Assembly (NCBI GenBank): GCA_002309235.1
Contig: DBXA01000093.1
Location: forward strand, 1 to 15,306
Direction of reading: 5' to 3'
Length of the DNA stretch: 15,306 bases
Source: Christensenella sp. UBA1224
GTDB lineage: Bacteria > Bacillota > Clostridia > Christensenellales > Aristaeellaceae
In this document: in pieces, positions 6,331-12,928 of the stretch
How positions within the stretch are numbered: the first letter of the stretch is position 1
How the letters are laid out: every line of letters starts with the position of its first letter
Position numbers and translations under genes: made by a program
The notes under the pieces: model-generated
Told to the model about the DNA's origin: nothing
Database searches by the model: none
Seen by the model: only the letters and a program-made list of their open reading frames with translations

Positions 6331-7662
6331 TTATTTGAGGTTAAATGTGACTGTCTCTCCGCCGGAGGAGAGAGTTAAAACAGCTTCGCCCGCATTTTCC
6401 GCTGCGGCGGAAGGCACCTCACAGGTGATGAGGAATTCCGTCTGCGCGAGGGGAAGAACGGTGGTCGTATAGCCGTTTCCGCCGTTTGTAACGGCACGCA
6501 GAGAGGCGCTGAAGGGTGCGCCGTCCATCGTAACGGAAGCTGTGATATCCCAGTTGAGACTGAGCTGTGAAGCGGAAGGATTGTTCAGGGTACCGCGGAT
6601 GATGATGAGCGTATTATCGCTGTCCGATACGGATACGCCCGCAGATCCGTTTGCCGCGCGGCATTCCGCTGCCGTATACCAATATACGGGAGCGAATTTC
6701 GCTTTTCCGGCAGTGACGGCTTCTGCATCGGTTCTGCCGATATCCCTGGATGGCTCTGCCGGGTTCGTCAGGCACCGGATGAGCGCTTCATCCGCGCAGC
6801 CCGTCACGATCAGAGAATAATATCTCTGGGCGCGGCAGATGGCGTTTACGGTCTTTACACCGCAGGTCAATTCTGCCTTGCCGGCATAAAAGCCGTTTTT
6901 GGAGAGTTTTTCCTGAAGCTCGGTCACTGCTGTACCCCTGTCACCGGGTTTGATGAGCGATGTTTTATCGTCATCGGAAATGTGGGAAAGAGGCTCCAGC
7001 GAATACAGGCTCATCCATTCATCGGCGGAGATATCCCACAGCCCGTAACTGTCTATGCCAAGCTCTCCTGAAAGGATATCCATAAGTGAAAAGCATCTGA
7101 GGCTGGCAGATTCCAGCGTGGAGGAGGAAGCAGTAAGGGACGAATCATACACACCCTGCGTTCCCATAACGATCACGCGGACATCCGAACCTGCCGAAAT
7201 GGAGCGGAGCAGCGGCAGGAGCTCCTGTGTAACGGGCAAGCGGCATTTTTCAGCCGGCGCTGTGCCTATTGCCGTCCTTTCGGAAACGGCGGCGATATCA
7301 TAGGATACGCTGTCCGCGATAAAGGTGACTGCCTTTACGTCAAGGGGTTCACGGGCGACCATGTACAGCGTGATCTCCGGCCGGAGAGATCCTGTCTGTA
7401 CATTCCCTGAAAGGGTCAGACCGAATATGGCTGCGCCTTTTGTGAGAGAGGCATTTATCTCACCTGCGGCTACACAGTCGAGTATCGCGGAAAGAGCGTG
7501 GTCCTGGGCGTACCATTCCCCTTCCGAGGATACGGAAAATCCCTCATGCCTTTCGAGGACCGTGATATCGTAGGGCAATGCGGCGCGCGGTATTCCCTCT
7601 GCCGAAGCAGCACCGATAAGAAGTGCCGCGCACACGATCAGGGATATAATGAGCTTTTTCAT
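6331..7662 (-). CDS. Secreted protein with peptidoglycan-binding-like domain, function unknown
   Basis: 443 residues. A Sec signal peptide is clear: MKK, a hydrophobic stretch LIISLIVCAALLIG, and an AASA-EG cleavage site near residue 21. Residues about 237-300 (LIKPGDRGTAVTELQEKL, then NGFYAG and a helical AICRAQRYYSL segment) resemble a peptidoglycan-binding type 1 repeat, the three-helix module that anchors proteins to cell wall. Residues about 25-230 and 320-443 are beta-rich and I do not recognise them; the C-terminal part looks like an Ig-like sandwich (TLIIIRGTLNNPSASQLSLNWDITASV). No catalytic domain is apparent, so a cell-wall-associated structural or sensing role is only a guess. Start ATG 7660-7662 follows GGAGGTGATC with ideal spacing. 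It is 28 nt downstream of the SDR gene and probably co-transcribed with it; it ends at a GC-rich terminator facing the origin. Confidence 0.85.
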   Translation of the reverse strand: MKKLIISLIVCAALLIGAASAEGIPRAALPYDITVLERHEGFSVSSEGEWYAQDHALSAILDCVAAGEINASLTKGAAIFGLTLSGNVQTGSLRPEITLYMVAREPLDVKAVTFIADSVSYDIAAVSERTAIGTAPAEKCRLPVTQELLPLLRSISAGSDVRVIVMGTQGVYDSSLTASSSTLESASLRCFSLMDILSGELGIDSYGLWDISADEWMSLYSLEPLSHISDDDKTSLIKPGDRGTAVTELQEKLSKNGFYAGKAELTCGVKTVNAICRAQRYYSLIVTGCADEALIRCLTNPAEPSRDIGRTDAEAVTAGKAKFAPVYWYTAAECRAANGSAGVSVSDSDNTLIIIRGTLNNPSASQLSLNWDITASVTMDGAPFSASLRAVTNGGNGYTTTVLPLAQTEFLITCEVPSAAAENAGEAVLTLSSGGETVTFNLK

Positions 7663-7690
7663 TCTGTATGATCACCTCCGGAATGATCCT

Positions 7691-8533
7691 TTATACACCG
7701 GAATAAGCGGAGAAACCGCCGTCTACGGGCAGTACGACGCCGGTCACGAAGCCGGCTGCCTTATCATCGAGCAGGAACATGAGAGGGCCGAGCAGTTCAT
7801 CCGCGTCTCCGAAGCGGTTCATAGGCGTGGAGCCGAGTATCTTGCCGGTACGCGCGGTGGGGGTACCGTCTGCGTTGAAGAGCAGGCCGCGGTTCTGATT
7901 GGTTACGAAGAACCCGGGCGCAAGCGCGTTCACGCGGATACCGCTCTTGGCAAGGTAGACGGCGAGCCACTGGGTAAAATTGGAAACGCCGGCTTTGGCG
8001 GCGGAATAGGCGGGTATCTTGGTAAGGGGACGGAACGCGTTCATGGAAGAGATGTTCATGATGGTGCCCGAAGAGCGTTCCACCATGTCCTTTGCAAATA
8101 CCTGTGTTGTCATAAGAGCGGCGGTCACGTTCAGGTCGAACACAAAGCGCACCCCTTCCGGGTCCAGGTCGAAGAAGGTGCGGATGTTTTCCTTTTCCTT
8201 ATCGAACTGCTCGTCATCGGTCGTACCGCGGGGATTGTTGCCGCCTGCGCCGTTGATGAGGATGTCACAGGGGCCGAATTCGGTAAGTACCCTCTCATGC
8301 GCTGCACGCAGGGAATTGCCCGAAAGACAGTTGGCGCCGACAGCGATGGCCGTTCCGCCTTTGGCTGTAATGTCATCCGCGAACTTCTGCGCTGCGGCCT
8401 CGTTGATATCGAGCAGCGCGACTTTTGCGCCGCAAAGCGCAAGCGCTTCACTGAAAGCGGAGCAGAGAACGCCTCCCGCCCCCGTAATGACTGCGGTCTT
8501 GCCGGTAAAGTCCGGTTTATAAGCGAGTTCCAT
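7691..8533 (-). CDS. SDR family oxidoreductase, UxuB/YjmF-like (probable D-mannonate/fructuronate oxidoreductase)
   Basis: 280-residue classical short-chain dehydrogenase. Nucleotide-binding motif TGAGGVLC (17-24), with Asp42 after the second strand, which favours NAD(H). The NAG-type motif is NGAGGNNP (94-101), the catalytic Ser is in NISSM (160-164) and the YxxxK pair is Tyr176/Lys180. The C-terminus PVDGGFSAYSGV and the NGAGGN-P motif are features I associate with the YjmF/UxuB branch, which reduces fructuronate to mannonate in hexuronate catabolism. That substrate assignment is by resemblance, and no uxuA or uxaC is visible nearby; another sugar-acid substrate is possible. Start ATG 8531-8533 has AAGAAGG upstream. 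First gene of a two-gene unit with the secreted protein; its promoter region is shared divergently with malY. Confidence 0.88.
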   Translation of the reverse strand: MELAYKPDFTGKTAVITGAGGVLCSAFSEALALCGAKVALLDINEAAAQKFADDITAKGGTAIAVGANCLSGNSLRAAHERVLTEFGPCDILINGAGGNNPRGTTDDEQFDKEKENIRTFFDLDPEGVRFVFDLNVTAALMTTQVFAKDMVERSSGTIMNISSMNAFRPLTKIPAYSAAKAGVSNFTQWLAVYLAKSGIRVNALAPGFFVTNQNRGLLFNADGTPTARTGKILGSTPMNRFGDADELLGPLMFLLDDKAAGFVTGVVLPVDGGFSAYSGV

Positions 8534-8562
8534 AAACAGATACCTTCTTTCTTTTCAGATAT

Positions 8563-8581
8563 CGGACAAAACGTGTGTCCG
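8563..8581. repeat. Inverted repeat CGGACA-N7-TGTCCG, candidate operator
   Basis: Six-base arms 8563-8568 and 8576-8581 lie between a TATAAT hexamer (minus strand, 8640-8635) and the SDR ribosome binding site. This is a plausible repressor position or a small leader hairpin. The protein that would bind is unknown. Confidence 0.35.
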
Positions 8582-8634
8582 GGTCCGCAAGGCTTAAACA
8601 TCCCCTTACAGGGAGCATTCCTTTTCATGGTTTC

Positions 8635-8640
8635 ATTATA
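8635..8640 (-). promoter_or_regulatory. Putative -10 element for the SDR gene
   Basis: A perfect TATAAT on the minus strand, about 100 nt upstream of the SDR start. No good -35 lies 16-18 nt upstream (CTGTTT or TGTTTA), so an activator or extended contacts would be needed. It lies back-to-back with the malY promoter. Confidence 0.4.
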
Positions 8641-8680
8641 GCGCAATCTGGAGAAAATAAACAGTATGCTGTGGAAGGGA

Positions 8681-8709
8681 TTGAAAAAATATGCTCCGTA
8701 TACTATGAT
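8681..8709 (+). promoter_or_regulatory. Predicted sigma-A promoter of the malY/patB-like gene
   Basis: -35 TTGAAA (8681-8686), 17-nt spacer, -10 TATGAT (8704-8709). Transcription would start near 8716, giving a leader of about 40 nt with AAGGAG at 8741-8746. An overlapping TATACT (8699-8704) has too short a spacer to this -35. Confidence 0.7.
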
Positions 8710-8756
8710 TATCTCAGGATATACGCCGTATGGCGGAGCAAAGGAGCAGATGGATC

Positions 8757-9947
8757 ATGCTTTCGGAATACAGAGAACTGTTTGATAAAGGCGTAGACAG
8801 GCGCGGCACGAACTGCATCAAGTGGGACAGAAGGGGAGACGTATTCGGAAATCCCGATGCCATCCCCATGTGGGTGGCGGATACGGATTTCGCGGCTCCC
8901 CGCCAGGTTTGCGAGGCTCTCGCGGAAAGGGCCATGCACGGCGCCATCGGCTACAGCGCCGGGAACGGCGATGATAAGCGCGCCGCCTGCGGCTGGCTCA
9001 GGCGCAGGTTCGGCCTCGAGGCGCAAGAGGACTGGCTGCTGTTCTCTCCGGGCGTTGTAGAGGCGCTGTACTTTTCTGTACTCGCTCTCACACAGGAGGG
9101 CGATAAGATCGCCATACAGCCGCCGATCTATGGACCTTTCCCGATGGTGATCGAAAAATCCAAGCGGGAGATCTATGAAAACAAACTGATCCGAACTGCA
9201 GACGGATCCTGGAAAATGGATCTGGAGGATCTGGAGAAAGGCCTGAAGGCCGGCGTCAAGCTTCTCATGCTGTGCTCTCCGCACAATCCGACGGGGCGCG
9301 TTTGGACCTTGGAAGAGCTTACCGCTCTTACGAAGCTGCTGGATCGATACGACGCGCGTCTCGTTTCGGATGAGATCCATTCCGATATCATCATGAAGGG
9401 GCATGTTCATACGCCGATACTTTCCGTTCCCGGTGCCGAGAAGGCGGTTATGGCTATCGCTCCCAGCAAGACGTTCAACCTGGCGGGTCTTCAATATTCC
9501 TTCTTCGTCATAAGGGATGCCGAGACACGCAGGCTTGTGAAGGATGCTATAAGCATATACGGCCTTTCCGGCGGGAATGTGATGGGAGAGATCGCGGCAA
9601 GGGAAGCATATGATCATGGCGATGAGTGGCTTGATAACCTAAACGAATATATATACGAAAACAAGTGCTGTGCCGCAGCGTTCATCCGGGAGCATATGCC
9701 GGAGGTGGATGTGACAGAGGGGGAAGGTACTTTCCTCATGTGGCTGGATATGCGGGCATGGGGCTTAAGCGAGAAGGAACTGCTCGATGTGCTCAACAGG
9801 AACGGGGCTGCTCTTACCAACGGAACATTCTTCGGAAAGGAATTCGATGGCTGGATGCGGCTTAACGTAGGCACGCCTCGCCGGATCCTGGAGAAGGGTC
9901 TGGAAAACATGCTCAAAGCCCGCAAAGAAACACTGGGCATGCCCTGA
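8757..9947 (+). CDS. MalY/PatB family pyridoxal-phosphate C-S lyase (cystathionine beta-lyase)
   Basis: 396 residues, fold-type I PLP enzyme. Start region CIKWDRRGDVFGNPDAIPMWVADTDF is the MalY/PatB hallmark (usual form KWD...PMWVADMDF). Further motifs: FSPGVVEAL, QPPIYGPF, CSPHNPTGRVW (173-183, cofactor-binding Asn177), SDEIHSDI (204-211) and APSKTFNLAGLQ with the PLP Schiff-base Lys238. The substrate-carboxylate Arg is likely in WMRLNVGTPR (Arg368). Family members cleave cystathionine, cysteine or related C-S bonds to a thiol (or H2S), pyruvate and ammonia; some also affect sugar regulation (E. coli MalY). Start ATG 8757-8759 has AAGGAG 10 nt upstream; an ATG at 8750 is out of frame. Apparently a single-gene unit with its own promoter and terminator, and the only complete rightward gene to the right of the origin. 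Confidence 0.94.
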   Translation: MLSEYRELFDKGVDRRGTNCIKWDRRGDVFGNPDAIPMWVADTDFAAPRQVCEALAERAMHGAIGYSAGNGDDKRAACGWLRRRFGLEAQEDWLLFSPGVVEALYFSVLALTQEGDKIAIQPPIYGPFPMVIEKSKREIYENKLIRTADGSWKMDLEDLEKGLKAGVKLLMLCSPHNPTGRVWTLEELTALTKLLDRYDARLVSDEIHSDIIMKGHVHTPILSVPGAEKAVMAIAPSKTFNLAGLQYSFFVIRDAETRRLVKDAISIYGLSGGNVMGEIAAREAYDHGDEWLDNLNEYIYENKCCAAAFIREHMPEVDVTEGEGTFLMWLDMRAWGLSEKELLDVLNRNGAALTNGTFFGKEFDGWMRLNVGTPRRILEKGLENMLKARKETLGMP

Positions 9948-10039
9948 CGGGCGTGATATTTGCCTGAAGCATTAGAATTTGAGTGTTTCCTGTCTGCTGC
10001 CTCCGGCTCCATATCCCATCTTCAGAAATATTACGCCCG
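9948..10039. other. Long imperfect inverted repeat after malY, candidate structured RNA
   Basis: Arms 9948-9961 and 10026-10039 pair in 13 of 14 positions plus one G-U wobble; after a 2-nt bulge the stem continues with CTGAAG (9964-9969) and CTTCAG (10020-10025). This gives about 20 bp closing a 50-nt loop. The 3' half of the inner stem could instead pair with CTGAAGAT at 10055-10062. It begins at the base after the malY stop and precedes the strong terminator. I recognise no known RNA family. The 201-nt gap otherwise holds no gene. Confidence 0.5.
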
Positions 10040-10067
10040 GCGCAGAGAAGTATCCTGAAGATCGATA

Positions 10068-10119
10068 AAACAGGACTGCCCGAATGCTCTTTTCGGAGCA
10101 TTTTCAGGCAGTCCTGTTT
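10068..10119. terminator. Strong bidirectional terminator between malY and the Tyr-rich secreted protein
   Basis: A 13-bp perfect stem (10068-10080 with 10107-10119; AAACAGGACTGCC and its complement), extended inside by GAATGCTC pairing with the GAGCATT segment around a TTTTCG loop. A-rich and T-rich ends flank the stem, so it can terminate both converging transcripts; TTTCCTTTG follows on plus and TTTTATCG on minus. Confidence 0.88.
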
Positions 10120-10148
10120 CCTTTGCAGTTTATGCGGCCTTCGCTGTA

Positions 10149-11696
10149 TCAGCCCTCTGCTTCTTCGTAGGGAATGATGAGCTGGTAGGTCTCTCCGCCG
10201 AATTCAGCTGTTTCGGGGAGGGAGGCATAGAACTTCTCCCAGTATTCCTCATCATATTCGTCGCCGTCCAGAGGTTCGTTTTCCTTGGCCTCGGCCCATT
10301 CGTCATAGCTTACAAAGCCGTACTTTGCCGGATCGAACCAATCCTCCACCTCGGTGGAGCCATAATCGGAAACAGTGCAGTCGAAGCTGATGCCGATGGT
10401 GTGTTCTTTTCCCGTTTCATCGGTCATGGCGAAGGTAACGGTGCCCTTCGCGCCTGTCAGGAGGCCTTCGGCATCGGTCGTGATATCCGCTTCGGCAGAA
10501 GATACGGTGACGCTCTTCATCCTGTCGAAGATGGCACGGGTCATGGTCAGGTAGTAATAGTCAAAGGGGAAGGTATCCAAAGCGGTGAAGCTTCCATCGG
10601 TCTTGACTTTTACGAGTACGGCATTCGGATCCTGTGCGCGGGCTTCCTTCTCGTAATATTCATCCATTTCGGTGGAAAGGTCGTACAGCTTGTCGTTCAG
10701 ATCCGGGTTGTTGCTCCAGTAAAGGACCTTCTCAAGATAATCCTTTTCAAGGGGCTTTCCGTATACCTTCTCGTAATAGGCGCACAGGGCGCTTGTATAA
10801 TCGGCATAGCTCGTATACAGCTCACCGGCCTTGCGCATGTAATCCTCTTCCGTGGCAAGGTATTCGGTAGTACCGTCGGCATGCACGTAGACATAGCCGT
10901 TGGCGTACTCCTGGGGAACCTTTGCTATGATCTCCTTCTCTTCCTGCTCCATCACGTTATACGCTACCATATAGCGGTCATAGGCGATATCGTCGGAAAG
11001 GTCTTCCGGCACATCTTCGCCGTAGATCAGCTGATGCTTTTCGTTGATCATCTTGTCCCAGTCTTCATAACGGATATAAGGCCCGCCCTCGGGATCGCTG
11101 TAGGAGTACATATACATGTAGTAATTGTCCTTGAGATAATCAAGGCCGAAGTAGTACAGCGTGGAGCCGATGACCTCCGGCAAGGCGCCGGACGAAATGT
11201 GGTATGCTTTGCCGCTTTCGGTCTCCGTTACGCTGTTTTCGGTGAAGAGACCGGCTGCGAAGGAACCCACGCTCCTGAGAAGAGAGAATGCAGCTTCGTT
11301 GGTGACGGTGTTTTCAAGTATGGTATCGGAAGCGCCCTGGTGCAATTGGGTGTAGTAATTGCCGTTATAGGTATCGTTTGCATAGACGTCTGAGCCGATG
11401 CCTACCACAGTGTAGCCGCCGGTGTAGACCGTTTCGCCATCCTTGACGGTATCCAGCATGTAGCGCAGGTAGGAATCATAGCCATCCTGCTTGTAGGAGG
11501 CGTCCATCTTCTTAAAGACCTCTCCGTCAAAGGAGAAATCTGCCTTGACGTTTATCGTTGCATTGCTTGTGCGGAAAGCAAGCTTCTCGGCGGCATCGAT
11601 GATGCCGGAGATGGAAGGCGTACCTTCGGCGAACGCGCAGGTAGCGGCTATCGCCAGGACGAGTATCAGGGATATGAGCTTAAAGGTTCTTTTCAT
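10149..11696 (-). CDS. Secreted Tyr-rich acidic protein of unknown function
   Basis: 515 residues with a Sec signal peptide (MKRTFKLISLILVLAIAATCAFA-EG, cleavage near residue 23; the Cys20 context lacks a good lipobox, so probably not a lipoprotein). The mature chain is rich in Tyr (about 52, near 10% by my count), Asp and Glu, with a dense Tyr block around residues 181-210 (DNYYMYMYSYS). The first mature section (NATINVKADFSFDGEVFKKMDASYKQDG) and the later VTVSSAEADITTDAEGLLTGAKGTVTFAM resemble the beta-strand pattern of LolA/LppX-like lipocarrier folds, but this is only a pattern impression. The middle is probably helical. No catalytic motif is recognised. Start ATG 11694-11696 follows AAAGGAG; an upstream in-frame ATG (11723) overlaps that site and is rejected. 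It has its own promoter and terminator, hence a monocistronic unit. Confidence 0.82.
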   Translation of the reverse strand: MKRTFKLISLILVLAIAATCAFAEGTPSISGIIDAAEKLAFRTSNATINVKADFSFDGEVFKKMDASYKQDGYDSYLRYMLDTVKDGETVYTGGYTVVGIGSDVYANDTYNGNYYTQLHQGASDTILENTVTNEAAFSLLRSVGSFAAGLFTENSVTETESGKAYHISSGALPEVIGSTLYYFGLDYLKDNYYMYMYSYSDPEGGPYIRYEDWDKMINEKHQLIYGEDVPEDLSDDIAYDRYMVAYNVMEQEEKEIIAKVPQEYANGYVYVHADGTTEYLATEEDYMRKAGELYTSYADYTSALCAYYEKVYGKPLEKDYLEKVLYWSNNPDLNDKLYDLSTEMDEYYEKEARAQDPNAVLVKVKTDGSFTALDTFPFDYYYLTMTRAIFDRMKSVTVSSAEADITTDAEGLLTGAKGTVTFAMTDETGKEHTIGISFDCTVSDYGSTEVEDWFDPAKYGFVSYDEWAEAKENEPLDGDEYDEEYWEKFYASLPETAEFGGETYQLIIPYEEAEG

Positions 11697-11783
11697 AAAA
11701 GGAACTCCTTTCAAGATTGTCACTGCTTAGACGCGGGGTTTTTGGAAAAGGTTCACGAGAGATCCATGATTTCGGATATTTTT

Positions 11784-11812
11784 ATTATATATCTATTACC
11801 GATGTTTTGCAA
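11784..11812 (-). promoter_or_regulatory. Predicted sigma-A promoter of the Tyr-rich secreted protein
   Basis: -35 TTGCAA (11812-11807), 17-nt spacer, -10 TATAAT (11789-11784). Transcription would start near 11777, leaving an 80-nt leader. The -35 hexamer and spacing are the same as in the dnaA promoter. Rest of this 217-nt gap: the terminator of the M42 cluster. Confidence 0.75.
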
Positions 11813-11849
11813 CCCTGTACTGATCGATGCATATTTCTGCAATATTAAA

Positions 11850-11879
11850 GCCGGGACTGCCTTTTCGGACAATCCCGGC
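11850..11879 (-). terminator. Intrinsic terminator of the M42 peptidase cluster
   Basis: Arms 11850-11861 and 11868-11879: GCCGGGA/TCCCGGC plus five further pairs (two G-U), six-base loop CGAAAA on the minus strand, followed there by TTTAATATT. It lies 34 nt after the stop of the last M42 gene. Confidence 0.8.
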
Positions 11880-11913
11880 AGTATAAGACCCGGGTAAAGA
11901 TGAAGCACAGAGG

Positions 11914-12912
11914 TCAGGCGAGGATGGGCTCCTTCACGTATTCCCGGAGTATCGCCAGCGCGCTCTCCATATCACGCATGTCGATGACCTCGCACGCGGA
12001 GTGGACGTAGCGGCAGGGGATAGAAAGGGTCCCGGCGGGAATGCCGGCTCTGGCGTGCTGTATGGCTCCGCCGTCGGTACCGCCGAAGGGCAGTACTTCC
12101 CGCTGGTATGGAACACCTGCCCTTTCTGCAGCGGCGATGAGCGCATCACGTACCGAAGGGGTTGCGACCATGGAATTATCCATGAATTTGACAGCTGCTC
12201 CTTCGCCCAGCCTGACGGATGGCAGCTTGACCTCAGGGCTGTCGCCCCAGGCGGTCACATCCAGCCCGACGCCAACATCCGGGTCTACCTGGTAGGCAGC
12301 TGCTGCGGCGCCGCGCAGGCCTACTTCCTCCTGTACGGAGAACACGCCTACGATGGTGTTTTCAGTCTCCGTCTTGCTCAAAAGCAGTTCCGCAAGCAGC
12401 GCGCAGGCACACCGGTCGTCCATGGCAGGGGAAGCCAGGCGGTATTTTCCCAATGGGATGCAGTCCGGCGCGTACACGCATACATCCCCCAGGGAGACCA
12501 TGGAAAGAGCTTCTGCCCTGTCCTTCGCGCCGATGTCCACGAACAGATGCCTGATACCGGCTGTCTCATCCCGGACGGGCTGGCACATCACCACGCCTTC
12601 CACGCCGTTTCCGAATGTCACATGGCGGGCGCGCATATTGTCCACCGATACGCCGCCCACATTGGTCACACGCAGGTAGCCGGTTTCCTCCACATCCGCC
12701 ACGACGAGGCCGATATGGTCCATGTGGGCGGAAAACAATACGGTCTTTCCCCCCGGCTTTCCTTTCTTTTCCACGATCAGATTGCCCATCGTGTCCACGC
12801 GCATACTGTCAACGTTTTTTTCCAGCATGCCGCGCAGCGCGCTTACGACCTGCCCCTCTCTTCCGGTGGGGCCGTATATGCCAAGCAATTTTTGTAATGT
12901 ATCCTGCAGCAT
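11914..12912 (-). CDS. M42 family metallo-aminopeptidase (third gene of the cluster)
   Basis: 332-residue M42 (TET/glutamyl aminopeptidase-like) enzyme; these form cytoplasmic dodecamers that trim peptides from the N-terminus with two metal ions. Expected residues are present: His63 and Asp65 in SAHMDHIG, bridging Asp165 in MDDRC, catalytic Glu195 and metal ligand Glu196 in SVQEEVGLRGA, Asp218 in GLDVTAWGD and His304 in RYVHSACEV. One deviation: the residue after Asp65 is His where HMDEIG is usual. Start ATG 12910-12912 has GGAGG 10 nt upstream; in-frame ATGs further upstream fall inside the preceding gene. The gap to that gene is 16 nt and the next feature downstream is a terminator, so it is the last gene of the cluster. 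Substrate preference (acidic, basic or neutral) cannot be read from the sequence. Confidence 0.93.
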   Translation of the reverse strand: MLQDTLQKLLGIYGPTGREGQVVSALRGMLEKNVDSMRVDTMGNLIVEKKGKPGGKTVLFSAHMDHIGLVVADVEETGYLRVTNVGGVSVDNMRARHVTFGNGVEGVVMCQPVRDETAGIRHLFVDIGAKDRAEALSMVSLGDVCVYAPDCIPLGKYRLASPAMDDRCACALLAELLLSKTETENTIVGVFSVQEEVGLRGAAAAAYQVDPDVGVGLDVTAWGDSPEVKLPSVRLGEGAAVKFMDNSMVATPSVRDALIAAAERAGVPYQREVLPFGGTDGGAIQHARAGIPAGTLSIPCRYVHSACEVIDMRDMESALAILREYVKEPILA

Positions 12913-12928
12913 GATCCTTTTTCCTCCA

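Noticed and set aside
6191..6472. Small plus-strand open frame starting at the inverted DnaA-box pair
   Set aside because: It begins inside a DnaA box, runs through the terminator hairpin at 6283-6310 and overlaps the end of the secreted-protein gene; no ribosome binding site or similarity.
8709..9617. Minus-strand open frame of 302 codons opposite malY
   Set aside because: It lies antisense within an unmistakable PLP enzyme gene, with no recognisable domain or translation start.
10000..10024. Possible lipoprotein assignment of the Tyr-rich secreted protein from Cys20 in its signal peptide
   Set aside because: The residues before Cys20 (AAT) do not fit a lipobox, where Gly, Ala or Ser is expected at -1, and an AFA-EG signal peptidase I site follows. 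(The signal peptide itself is encoded near 11696-11628.)
9948..10039. SRP RNA, 6S RNA or a known riboswitch for the hairpin after malY
   Set aside because: The loop lacks the SRP GGAA/AGCAG arrangement in the right order, the element is too short for 6S RNA, and I see no known riboswitch core; kept only as an unassigned structure.
10401..11393. Plus-strand open frame of 330 codons opposite the Tyr-rich secreted protein
   Set aside because: The minus-strand gene has a promoter, ribosome binding site, signal peptide and terminator. The plus-strand frame has none of these and is compositionally a shadow (Gly/Val/Ile/His-rich).
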